Assembly: GCA_000437395.1 (NCBI GenBank)
Contig: FR898180.1
Location: 1-64,000 of the forward strand
Direction: 5' to 3'
DNA: 64,000 nucleotides
Source: Clostridium sp. CAG:288
Lineage (GTDB): Bacteria > Bacillota_I > Bacilli_A > RFN20 > CAG-288
Part shown: piece after piece, positions 42,557 through 50,900 of the stretch
Layout: the number at the start of each line of letters is the position of its first letter
Numbering within the stretch: position 1 is the first letter of the stretch
The notes under the pieces: generated by a model
Database searches by the model: none
What the model was told of the DNA's origin: nothing
Seen by the model: the letters and a program-made list of their open reading frames with translations, nothing else
Translations under genes and position numbers: made by a program

Positions 42557-44452
42557 CTAATTTTTTTTGGTGCGTGCTTTTTGTTTAGCTAAGCGTGCTG
42601 TTCGCATGGTGTTATCAATTTTAGCTGTATCGCCCTTAATTAAATCCAAATATATTTTTTGCACCATGTTGTAATCGCTAATTAATTTTCTAAAATCAGA
42701 AGCATATTTAGGATTGTATGGTTTATCCTTACATTTTTTCATGATTTCCATAATTAGTATTACTAAGTCTTTATCTTCATCGTTTGATACTTCAAACATA
42801 TCGATAATATTCTGATAATCTTCTAAATCTAGCGTTTCTTTACCTGTTTTTTGATAAGCGTCAGCTAAAGCGTTTTGAATCTTATTTAAATATGGAGAAA
42901 TAAACATGCTTTGACTATTTTCAAATTCCATATATGCATCTTTATTTTTTGCCATCTTAGCTATTAAACAAGATTCTTTTGAGATAATCGCATTTAAATA
43001 TTTTTCAATATTTTTATCTTTTAATTTACTTAAACTATATTTTAAACAACTGTCATAAATTGCATTTTGGTTAATTGTTTCTGTTGAAATATTTGATAAA
43101 GAATCTTTAGAAGCATAACTCTTTTTTACTTCTTTATCTTCAATCAAATCATCAGGCTTAAAAGTGTTTGCCCTATCAACCATTGATTCTAAATCGTCTT
43201 TGTTGATTGAAAGAATATCAGCGAGTCTTGAAATTAAATCTTTTCTTACTAATTGCTTATATCTACTAAAAGCTATTAAGCGTGTTTGTAAATAATCATC
43301 TTTAGCTTCAAGTGTGTTAAGCTTGCCATTATCGACTAAATATTTTGCCTCGAATTCAATCGGTTCAGCTAAGCTATTTAAAGCATCGATAAGGCCATCT
43401 GTTCCAAATGCATTTAAGTATTCGTCAGCATCTTTAGCTCCGGTAAATTTACGGACAATTTTATATTTCAACTTTGCTTTGCCAAAAAGCTTCAAAGTTG
43501 AATACATAGCGTTTTGACCCGCGTTATCGCTATCTAAACATAAACGAATTTCTACACCAAGCTCTTTAAATAAAGCTATATGAGCTTCAGTTAAAGCTGT
43601 TCCCATTAAAGCAACAGCAGAATTAATTCCAGCTTTATAACAAGCAATTACATCCATAAACCCCTCTAAAACGTACAAATATCCATCTTTTCTAACTGAA
43701 TCTTTTGCATTTCTAAAGTTGTATAAGATTGTGCTTTTTTGGAATATTGGAGTCTCAGGTGAGTTAACATATTTAGACTCGCCTTTGTCAGAATCTTTAT
43801 ATATTCTTCCTGAAAAACCAACAATATCACCTTTAGTATTTTCTAGTGGGAACATGATTCTATCTCTGTATCTATCGTAGAATCCAGAGCCAGAATTAGC
43901 TAATATACCAGCTTTTTCTAAAGTCTCAACTGAACAATTAAATCTTTCACGTAATACTTTGATTGATCTTGTGTTGTCCAAAGGTGCATAACCTATCTTA
44001 AAATGATTTATGACATCATCGTTCATATTTCTTTTTTCAAGATAACTTCTAGCTTCTTCACCATCTTTTTGTCTCAACGAGAAATGATAAAAACCAGTTA
44101 AATTGTTTATAGCATCTAACAAATCTTGATTTTCTTTTGGTTTAACTTTAACTACTTCATCTAAACCAGGTACATCAATATTGCATATGTTGCAAACTTT
44201 TTTTACTGCCTGCATGAAGCTTACATGCTCATATTTTTGAACAAATGTAATACAATTTCCACCAGTACCACAAACAAAGCACTTAAATATTTTTTTTGTT
44301 GGTGATATTGATAAGCTAGGTTTTGTATCGTCATGGAAAGGACAAATAGCTACATAATCAGCACCCTTTTTTGTCAATTTGAGGTAGTGGCCAATAACAG
44401 CTACAATATCAGCTTTATCTTTAACATATTGTACTAATTCTACTGATGTCAT
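42557..44452 (-). CDS. dnaG: DNA primase
   Basis: Synthesises RNA primers at the fork. CHC2 zinc finger with Cys37, His40, Cys58 and Cys61. TOPRIM core with YVLEGFMDVIACYKAG and RLCLDSDNAGQNA. The helicase-interaction C-terminal domain is present but divergent. 631 aa. It starts 24 bases after the glyS stop, so it is probably transcribed from the glyS promoter, with sigA 116 bases further on. Confidence 0.97.
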   Translation of the reverse strand: MTSVELVQYVKDKADIVAVIGHYLKLTKKGADYVAICPFHDDTKPSLSISPTKKIFKCFVCGTGGNCITFVQKYEHVSFMQAVKKVCNICNIDVPGLDEVVKVKPKENQDLLDAINNLTGFYHFSLRQKDGEEARSYLEKRNMNDDVINHFKIGYAPLDNTRSIKVLRERFNCSVETLEKAGILANSGSGFYDRYRDRIMFPLENTKGDIVGFSGRIYKDSDKGESKYVNSPETPIFQKSTILYNFRNAKDSVRKDGYLYVLEGFMDVIACYKAGINSAVALMGTALTEAHIALFKELGVEIRLCLDSDNAGQNAMYSTLKLFGKAKLKYKIVRKFTGAKDADEYLNAFGTDGLIDALNSLAEPIEFEAKYLVDNGKLNTLEAKDDYLQTRLIAFSRYKQLVRKDLISRLADILSINKDDLESMVDRANTFKPDDLIEDKEVKKSYASKDSLSNISTETINQNAIYDSCLKYSLSKLKDKNIEKYLNAIISKESCLIAKMAKNKDAYMEFENSQSMFISPYLNKIQNALADAYQKTGKETLDLEDYQNIIDMFEVSNDEDKDLVILIMEIMKKCKDKPYNPKYASDFRKLISDYNMVQKIYLDLIKGDTAKIDNTMRTARLAKQKARTKKN

Positions 44453-44476
44453 AGACTACTACCTCCTTTATAAAAA

Positions 44477-45853
44477 CTATCTATTTTCTATTTTTTCTTC
44501 AATGTATTTTGCTAAGTCAGCTATAGCTACTCTTTCTTGTTTCATTGAATCTCTTTCACGAACTGTAACCATATGATCGTTTAATGAGTCAAAATCGTAT
44601 GTTACACAGAATGGTGTACCAATAGCATCTTGTCTTCTATAGCGTTTACCAATTGAACCGGTGACATCAAATATAGCATCGTATTTTTTTACTAAGTTAT
44701 CCAAGACCTCACTTTGAGCATTTGGAGCAAGTTGTTTACTAAGTGGTAAAACTGCGACTTTATATGGAGCAATAACTGGTGATAAGTGTAAAACTACACG
44801 TGTATCTTTCTCTAATTGTTCCTCATCGTATGCATCACAAAGAAGTGCAAGTAATAATCTATCACAACCAAATGAAGGTTCAACAACGTGAGGTGTATAT
44901 CTTTCGTTTGTCTCAGGATCTAAGTATGTTAAGTCTTCCCCTGAACAAGCTTGGTGTCTACCAAGATCGTAATCAGTTCTTGATGCAATACCCATTAATT
45001 CTCCCCAACCAAATGGGAATAAGTATTCAATGTCGGTCGTACCCTTGGAATAGAAAGCTAATTCTTCAGGTTCGTGATCTCTAAATCTTAAATGAGAATC
45101 TTCAATTCCAATTCTATCGATAAACTTTCTACATTCATCCTTCCAATATTCAAACCATTTCATATCTTCGCCAGGTTTGAAGAAGAATTCAATTTCCATT
45201 TGTTCAAATTCACGAGTTCTGAATGTAAAGTTTCCTGGAGTAATTTCATTTCTAAAAGCCTTACCAATGTCACAAACACCAAAAGGAAGTTTTGCTCTTG
45301 TTGTTCTTTGAACAGATTTGAAATTAACAAAAATACCTTGAGCGGTTTCAGGTCTTAAATAACAAACGCTACTCTTTTCTTCTGTGACACCAATGTATGT
45401 CTTAAACATCATTTGGAATTGTCTAATTGGAGTAAATGTGCTTTTACCACAGCTTGGACAAGTAATGTCACCTGATTCAATTTCTTTATTTAAGTCTTCT
45501 GTTGTCATAGCATCGACATTTAAATCTGGTTTTTGATCTTTAATTAAAGTGTCAGCTCTATAACGAGTATGGCAATATTTGCAATCTACGAGTGGATCGT
45601 GGAAGTTTGCAACATGTCCTGTTGCTTCCCAAACTTTCGGATTCATAATGATTGCTGGCTCAATTTCGTAAATCATGTGGTTTTCTCTTACAAAATGTTT
45701 ACGCCACTCTTCTTTTAAATGATTTTTGGCTAATGTACCAAGTGGGCCATAATCCCACGAATTTGCTAAACCACCATATATTTCAGAGCCTGGATAAACA
45801 AAGCCTGAAGTAATCAAATGTGTGGTAATTTTATCAAAACTAAATTTTGACAC
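44477..45853 (-). CDS. glyS: Glycine-tRNA ligase (single-chain, dimeric type)
   Basis: A class II synthetase of the homodimeric GRS1 type, not the GlyQ/GlyS tetramer of Bacillus, a trait shared with Mollicutes. Motifs: FVYPGSEIYGGLANSWDYGPLG, motif 2 FRNEITPGNFTFRTREFEQMEIEFF, and the C-terminal anticodon domain. A CKYC...CPSC zinc site lies in the insertion. I start at GTG 45853 (458 aa), because AAAGGAG is 8 bases upstream and VSKFSFDKI is the family opening. The upstream ATG at 45895 lies too close to the promoter. Confidence 0.96.
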   Translation of the reverse strand: MSKFSFDKITTHLITSGFVYPGSEIYGGLANSWDYGPLGTLAKNHLKEEWRKHFVRENHMIYEIEPAIIMNPKVWEATGHVANFHDPLVDCKYCHTRYRADTLIKDQKPDLNVDAMTTEDLNKEIESGDITCPSCGKSTFTPIRQFQMMFKTYIGVTEEKSSVCYLRPETAQGIFVNFKSVQRTTRAKLPFGVCDIGKAFRNEITPGNFTFRTREFEQMEIEFFFKPGEDMKWFEYWKDECRKFIDRIGIEDSHLRFRDHEPEELAFYSKGTTDIEYLFPFGWGELMGIASRTDYDLGRHQACSGEDLTYLDPETNERYTPHVVEPSFGCDRLLLALLCDAYDEEQLEKDTRVVLHLSPVIAPYKVAVLPLSKQLAPNAQSEVLDNLVKKYDAIFDVTGSIGKRYRRQDAIGTPFCVTYDFDSLNDHMVTVRERDSMKQERVAIADLAKYIEEKIENR

Positions 45854-45881
45854 CTTAAAATCTCCTTTACACAATAATCTT

Positions 45882-45913
45882 CTTAAGTATAACATACTTA
45901 AGCTTTAATTCAA
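45882..45913 (-). promoter_or_regulatory. glyS promoter with a perfect palindrome over the -10 box
   Basis: On the minus strand TTGAAT (45908-45913), 16 bp, TATACT (45886-45891). CTTAAGTAT, GTT, ATACTTAAG (45882-45902) is a perfect 9-3-9 inverted repeat lying over the -10 box. It is likely an operator. No T-box is present. Confidence 0.65.
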
Positions 45914-45935
45914 AATAAAAACAGACACAAAATAG

Positions 45936-45959
45936 GCTAAAAAGTAGCAAAAATGCTAC
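45936..45959 (-). terminator. Terminator after recO, stem includes the stop codon
   Basis: GTAGCA, 4 bases, TGCTAC then TTTTTAG on the minus strand. The recO TAG stop (45956-45958) lies in the first arm. Confidence 0.8.
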
Positions 45960-46696
45960 ATTCTCAAAGATTCTAGAAGAAAATTAAATGTCTTTAATTC
46001 TACACCTAATTCGTCTTTTATAAAATTTATTAAATCATTTAAGCATTCTTTAACAATATTCTCATCTAATTTTGCTCCGCCAAATTTTTCTGGTGTAACT
46101 TTAAAGGCGTAAAGCATCAAATTTAAATATGTGTTATTTTGGCGTTTAGAAAACGTTTTTGTTGCACAATCCAAGCATTTAAAGCCACCATTTTTCATTG
46201 AAAAATTGACAAGGTTATTTTTTCTTCCACAAATGACACAACCATCAAGTTTTGGTTCATAGCCAATTGCGCTTATAGCTTTAGCTGTAAATATTAAAGC
46301 GATGGATAATAAACTGTATCCATTTTTGCATAACAATATAGATTTTTCGAAAAAATCATACGGAATCAGATCTTGTTCCAAAAACAATTTTACTATAATT
46401 TCTCTTTCATAATTTAACAAGTTCTGAGCTGAAAAATTTACATATAATTCAACGTTGCTTTCTAGTGTCGTCACACCACGGACAGAATAATAACTATTTC
46501 CTTTTTCGCCTACATCAATAGTTATTTTATTAAATAAAATAGTCGCTTGACTATATTTGCTTCCAGGCAAAAAGCCATTATTAACCCTTATAGAATAAAG
46601 GTATTCAGAGGTTAAAAAAGATACTATTGCATCTTTATCTTTATATTTTTCAACATTTATTGGATAACCAATTAATTTTGATATTTTTTCTCTCAT
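45956..46696 (-). CDS. recO: DNA repair protein RecO
   Basis: Loads RecA in the RecFOR pathway. N-terminal OB fold, then a helical domain with a four-cysteine zinc site (CVIC near 149 and CLDC near 170). 246 aa, close to the usual 250. Its start overlaps the era stop (ATGA). The ybeY-cdd-era-recO order is that of Bacillus. Confidence 0.93.
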   Translation of the reverse strand: MREKISKLIGYPINVEKYKDKDAIVSFLTSEYLYSIRVNNGFLPGSKYSQATILFNKITIDVGEKGNSYYSVRGVTTLESNVELYVNFSAQNLLNYEREIIVKLFLEQDLIPYDFFEKSILLCKNGYSLLSIALIFTAKAISAIGYEPKLDGCVICGRKNNLVNFSMKNGGFKCLDCATKTFSKRQNNTYLNLMLYAFKVTPEKFGGAKLDENIVKECLNDLINFIKDELGVELKTFNFLLESLRM

Positions 46697-47562
46697 TTCA
46701 TATATCCGTATCTACGAAGATACTTAGGATTATCGCGCCAATCTGGAACTACTTTTACAAGTAAATCTAGTGAAACTGGTCTTCCTAAAAAGCCCTTTAA
46801 AGCCTCTTCAGAATAACGTCTAATTTTAGATATCATCTTTCCTTGGCGGCCAATCATAATTGCTTTTTCTGATTCTCTTTCAACAATGATATCAGCTCTT
46901 ATAATTAATAAATTGTCTTCCTCTTCAACATGCTTTATTTCAACGTGACATGCATGTGGAACTTCATCCTCAGTTAATCTCATGCATTTTTCACGAATTG
47001 TTTCAGAATAAATAAATTCTTCTGGATGATCTGAAATCATATCTTGTGGAAAATAAGGCGTTCCTTCTTGCAAATATTTTTTTACTGTTGAAACTAATTG
47101 TTCTATACCAGCCTTATTTATCGCAGACAATTCAACTACATCTGCATTTGGCAATATTTCTTTATATTCTTTTATTTTTTCTTGACCTTGTTCAAATTTA
47201 ATTAAATCAATTTTATTGAAAGCCAAAATAATAGGCGTATCTAACGTAGCCAATCTATTAGCTGTTTTCTTATCAACTCTTTTAGATGCATCAATAACAT
47301 AAATAATTGCATCGACATCGTATAAAGCAGATTTAGCTTCTTGAAGCATCAATTGGCCAAGTTTTTTATGAGGATCATGTAATCCAGGAGTATCCACAAA
47401 AACTATTTGAGAGTCTTCATCGTTATAAATACCTTGAATATTTTCCCTAGTAGTTTGTGGCTTTTCGCTTACTGCCTCTATTTTTGTTTTTAAAATCGCA
47501 TTTAAAATAGTTGACTTACCAGCATTAGCAAGTCCATATAACGAGCAAAATCCTACTTTCAT
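46693..47562 (-). CDS. era: GTPase Era
   Basis: Binds 16S rRNA in 30S maturation. G1 GLANAGKST (usually GRPNVGKST), G3 DTPGLHDPH, G4 NKID, and a C-terminal KH domain with the GRQGKMISKI loop. 289 aa. The start is placed at MKVGFCSLYGLAN; the family often has a few more residues here. GGAAT lies upstream of the ATG. Confidence 0.96.
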   Translation of the reverse strand: MKVGFCSLYGLANAGKSTILNAILKTKIEAVSEKPQTTRENIQGIYNDEDSQIVFVDTPGLHDPHKKLGQLMLQEAKSALYDVDAIIYVIDASKRVDKKTANRLATLDTPIILAFNKIDLIKFEQGQEKIKEYKEILPNADVVELSAINKAGIEQLVSTVKKYLQEGTPYFPQDMISDHPEEFIYSETIREKCMRLTEDEVPHACHVEIKHVEEEDNLLIIRADIIVERESEKAIMIGRQGKMISKIRRYSEEALKGFLGRPVSLDLLVKVVPDWRDNPKYLRRYGYMK

Positions 47563-47575
47563 AATTTATATTCCT

Positions 47576-47974
47576 TTATAAGTTTTCTTTTGAAAAAGCG
47601 TATGGCAATAATTCTTTTACAGATGTAACTAATTCTAAGCCACCAACTGTAAACAATACAACAGGTGTTTCTGGAAGTAAAAGTTCAGCCATTACTTGTC
47701 TACAAGCACCACAAGGTGAAACGATTGAAGGTGAGTCTGCAACAAGTGCTAAAACTTCAACTTCTTCAGGTTTTACACCAGCAAGTTTTGCTGCAAACAT
47801 TGCTGTTCTTTCAGCGCAAATTGACAATGGGTAAGAAGCGTTTTCTAAATTAGCCCCCCTAAATAATCTTCCATCTTTGGTAATTAACACAGCTCCAACG
47901 GCAAAATTAGAGTAAGGTGAATATGATAATTCTCTTGATTTCATCGCTTCTGCTTTTAGCATTTTTAAATCCAT
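47576..47974 (-). CDS. cdd: Cytidine deaminase
   Basis: Deaminates cytidine and deoxycytidine. The zinc site is visible in CAERTAMF (His replaced by Cys as in the tetrameric class, plus the catalytic Glu) and CGACRQVMAE. 132 aa. The ribosome site is GGAGGAAATG. It sits immediately after ybeY and before era. Confidence 0.96.
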   Translation of the reverse strand: MDLKMLKAEAMKSRELSYSPYSNFAVGAVLITKDGRLFRGANLENASYPLSICAERTAMFAAKLAGVKPEEVEVLALVADSPSIVSPCGACRQVMAELLLPETPVVLFTVGGLELVTSVKELLPYAFSKENL

Positions 47975-48448
47975 TTACATTTCCTCCTTCAAATAATCAT
48001 ATTTAAACGAATTAAGTATGGCGTTTTGAAGTTCAAACATTACGTTTGCCTCTTCTTCTGAATGAACATGGTCGTATCCAAGTAAGTGTAATGTTCCATG
48101 AATAAAAAGGAAAGCTAATTCACGTCTTAAAGGATGGTTAAATTCAATTGCTTGTTTCTTTGCTACATCAAGAGCAATAACAATTTCGCCTAAATCTTTA
48201 ATTGGTGAATCAAAAGAATCCGATTCCATATAAGCAAATGAAATAACATCGGTTGGTCTATCAATATGTCGATAATCTCTATTTATTTCTTGTATAGTAT
48301 CATTATCAACAATAGTGACACTTGAAGTTATTTCACCTTCTAATTTCATGTAAGAAACAATGTGTTTCATAAGACTATTAAACATTTCTTCTAAATCGCT
48401 AGGAGCAAGTGTTGTCTTATCGCTATAATAAAGTTCAATTTTTTCCAT
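47975..48448 (-). CDS. ybeY: Endoribonuclease YbeY
   Basis: A metal-dependent RNase acting in 16S rRNA 3'-end maturation. The zinc motif HGTLHLLGYDH (three His) is intact, preceded by the DVISFAYMES segment. 157 aa. In Bacillus the upstream neighbours are phoH and pgpH; here the preceding gene is the C39-peptidase membrane protein. Confidence 0.95.
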   Translation of the reverse strand: MEKIELYYSDKTTLAPSDLEEMFNSLMKHIVSYMKLEGEITSSVTIVDNDTIQEINRDYRHIDRPTDVISFAYMESDSFDSPIKDLGEIVIALDVAKKQAIEFNHPLRRELAFLFIHGTLHLLGYDHVHSEEEANVMFELQNAILNSFKYDYLKEEM

Positions 48449-48522
48449 ATTTGCCTCGCATTTTATTATAACAAATTTGGCAACATTTATATATCTTTTT
48501 GCTTATATTACTAATTAATATG

Positions 48523-49689
48523 TCATTTAGCAAATATTTCATATGCATCTTTATGCAATTTTGAAAGTTCTTGGCAATATAAATCAACATTTTTTAATCG
48601 AGAAAAAATTGATTTTATAAACAGAAACAAAAAATAAATAAAACATGTTACTTGAATTAAATGTTCAATTTTCAATCGTTCCTCTAAGACTAAAATTACT
48701 GAAGAAAATATTAAAGACAAAAGCACATCAACTATATAATTTATAGATTTATACAAAGAAAATTTATAAGAATATTTTTGTGCATCTTTATATTCTTTTA
48801 TAGCTATGCTTTTCCTTTTAATGGATTTTAAAAAATTGTCTTCGTTATATTCAATTTTGTCGTATATTATTTTTAGTTTTCTTTTTAGAATAATAGTTAC
48901 TAATAAATCAGCAAGAATTACAAATGTTGTCGCTAATAAATATTGAATTCCCGATGATAACAAAACATAAATTACAACTCCAAAACAAGTTATTGAACCA
49001 TAAACTAATAGTGGATTTACTATTATTTTTTCTTTTACTTTTAAAACATATTTGTAATCTAGAGTATTTAGATGCTTTGATAAATATTTAAGTACAAATT
49101 TATCATCTAACTTTTTAGATAGAGAATAAGTATTTAATAGCAATACACTTAACAAAAGCAAAAAAATTATTACTGATATGAGTGTGAACAATCCATTTCC
49201 TATGCTTGCAAAAAATAATGATAAAATTATCGCAATGCATTCTAAAATTGAAATTAGAGCTAATTTTATATATTCCATTGTTTTTAAAGTACTTAACGGT
49301 TGTATTTTCTTAACTTTTCCAGATTTAAAAAATAGAGCAGATGTTACTTTAAAATCAATCTCATTTCTCTTTATCCAATATATTTTACCTATAGGATCAT
49401 ATAGTTTATATTTATTTTTCTTCTTTTCAATTAACACTAAAAAATGACCTATATTTTCTTTTTCAATTCTCACTATAGAATTAGGTTTTAATAAGTTTAA
49501 TTTATCATTATTTAATTCATAACAATCGTATAATAATCCATTATCACTTAATTCTTCTTTAATTTGAAATACATTATCACATTTTCTCTTTAACGGATAA
49601 GAAGCATAATAGTTACATTTGCTAAATTTAGATAAAATATATCTAACGGTCGTTTGACCACAATCATTTTTTTCAATTTGTTTTATCAT
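48523..49689 (-). CDS. C39 peptidase fused to ABC-exporter membrane domain, no ATPase domain
   Basis: 388 aa. Residues 1-125 form a bacteriocin-leader-type C39 peptidase: oxyanion Gln4, nucleophile Cys10 in EKNDCGQTT, His82 in IGHFLV and Asp98 in YKLYDPIG are all present. Residues 135-385 have about six hydrophobic helices separated by long basic loops, like the membrane domain of ComA/LagD-type exporters, but the protein ends at YEIFAK with no nucleotide-binding domain. I start at ATG 49689 because GAGGAG lies just upstream. It lies between yqfD and ybeY, where Bacillus has phoH and pgpH. Substrate peptide and ATPase partner were not found. It could process or export peptides with a separate ATPase. 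Confidence 0.8.
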   Translation of the reverse strand: MIKQIEKNDCGQTTVRYILSKFSKCNYYASYPLKRKCDNVFQIKEELSDNGLLYDCYELNNDKLNLLKPNSIVRIEKENIGHFLVLIEKKKNKYKLYDPIGKIYWIKRNEIDFKVTSALFFKSGKVKKIQPLSTLKTMEYIKLALISILECIAIILSLFFASIGNGLFTLISVIIFLLLLSVLLLNTYSLSKKLDDKFVLKYLSKHLNTLDYKYVLKVKEKIIVNPLLVYGSITCFGVVIYVLLSSGIQYLLATTFVILADLLVTIILKRKLKIIYDKIEYNEDNFLKSIKRKSIAIKEYKDAQKYSYKFSLYKSINYIVDVLLSLIFSSVILVLEERLKIEHLIQVTCFIYFLFLFIKSIFSRLKNVDLYCQELSKLHKDAYEIFAK

Positions 49690-49740
49690 ATTGTTTCTCC
49701 TCATTTTATATATGGGAAAAGCAATAATTTTTTCTAAATA

Positions 49741-50670
49741 TTATTGTTCTATCGCAATGTTTTCTATTAGTTGATAATGCAATTTTATGTACGAACTATT
49801 TATTCCATATTTAAAAGACAAAATATTTCTTTCATCTATTGTTCCTTCATTTGTATCTTCAAGAGCCTTTCTGTCACATTCACTAAGAAAATAAGATAAA
49901 ATTTCACTTTCTTCACGAATTCCTGTATCACACTTATATTCGATAATTTTCCAAGTATATGCATATACTTTTGCTTTAGTAAATAATTCTATTTGCTTCG
50001 TATCATTGACATTTATATAAGCACTAATAAGTAAATCTCCTTTTTTAACATAATCATTCACTTGAATCATTTTTTGTCCATGCTCAACCATTATTTTTTT
50101 GATCACACCATCTTTAGAAGCAATAAGATTTCTTTTTAATTCAGGTAATACTATTGGTTCTCGTCTTTTTTCATACTTTACTTCAATTACTAAACCAGTG
50201 CGACGAATTTCCAAAAATTCTATATTACTAATTAACTCTTTTTCTAATTTAGTTTGCAAATTTTTAAGTTTAATATTAGATGGCAAAGATTGATACTTTT
50301 CAATATTACTTTCAGTTAATTTTTGACGTATTTGATTATCTATTTCTTCGTTTCCACCTGAAATATCAACTCGATATATTCTAGTAGATGCAAATATAAA
50401 AAGAATCAAAGTTATAATTAAGGATATAACTGTCGTTTTTTTGCTAATTAAATTATGTACTATTGATTTAGGACCATAACGCTTTATTAAAATCGCTTCA
50501 GAAAAGCACTTTAATACTTGCTTTTTATATTTAGGTTCTACTTTAAATTTATATGTATAATCAGATATTTTTTTAAAATTACGTACAACTATTTTCTTTT
50601 CTTTTAAAAGTTGTAAAGCTTTTTGTGGCGAATATATTTTTATAACGTATTCATCATAAGACTTAAACAT
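49741..50670 (-). CDS. yqfD: Sporulation protein YqfD
   Basis: A membrane-anchored mother-cell sporulation protein of unknown biochemistry. An N-terminal soluble domain, one membrane helix (near 78-96, TTVISLIITLILFIFAST), then an outer region with the family pattern IEFLEIRRTGLVIEVKYEKR and SKDGVIKKIMVEHGQKMIQVNDYVKKGDLLISA. At 309 aa it is about 90 shorter than in Bacillus. It overlaps yqfC by 8 bases. The yqfC-yqfD pair is always linked in spore formers. Confidence 0.87.
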   Translation of the reverse strand: MFKSYDEYVIKIYSPQKALQLLKEKKIVVRNFKKISDYTYKFKVEPKYKKQVLKCFSEAILIKRYGPKSIVHNLISKKTTVISLIITLILFIFASTRIYRVDISGGNEEIDNQIRQKLTESNIEKYQSLPSNIKLKNLQTKLEKELISNIEFLEIRRTGLVIEVKYEKRREPIVLPELKRNLIASKDGVIKKIMVEHGQKMIQVNDYVKKGDLLISAYINVNDTKQIELFTKAKVYAYTWKIIEYKCDTGIREESEILSYFLSECDRKALEDTNEGTIDERNILSFKYGINSSYIKLHYQLIENIAIEQ

Positions 50671-50869
50671 ATATAATCTCCAACATACTTACTTTGCCAC
50701 CAATAATTGCTTCTTTAGAGTCATAATATTTAATATAAATGTTAATTCCAGTAACATTAATTACTCTATCTTTAAAAAACACTTCAAGCTTTTTATCGCT
50801 TTGAAGTGCTAATGAAACAAAATCATAAAATTCTATACAATCATCGTTATAAACAAATTTCTTTAGCAC
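50663..50869 (-). CDS. yqfC: Sporulation protein YqfC
   Basis: A small partner of YqfD, 68 aa against about 93 in Bacillus. The strand pattern LEVFFKDRVINVTGINIYIKYYDSKEAIIGGKVSMLEI fits the YqfC/YabP family. The start is GTG 50869; no ATG or Shine-Dalgarno sequence is available. TATAAT lies only 5 bases upstream (50875-50880), suggesting a leaderless mRNA. Identification rests on both the pattern and the position before yqfD. Confidence 0.75.
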   Translation of the reverse strand: MLKKFVYNDDCIEFYDFVSLALQSDKKLEVFFKDRVINVTGINIYIKYYDSKEAIIGGKVSMLEIIYV

Positions 50870-50900
50870 GATAGATTATATGATGTAATTATATAAAGTA

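Noticed and set aside
43255..43275. Fourth copy of the 11-bp repeat element
   Set aside because: A single ATCTACTAAA match lies inside dnaG coding sequence, without a second phased unit.
48523..49689. Frameshifted full-length peptidase-ABC transporter
   Set aside because: The 74 bases between its stop and ybeY encode no Walker or signature motif in any frame, so the ATPase domain is truly absent here.
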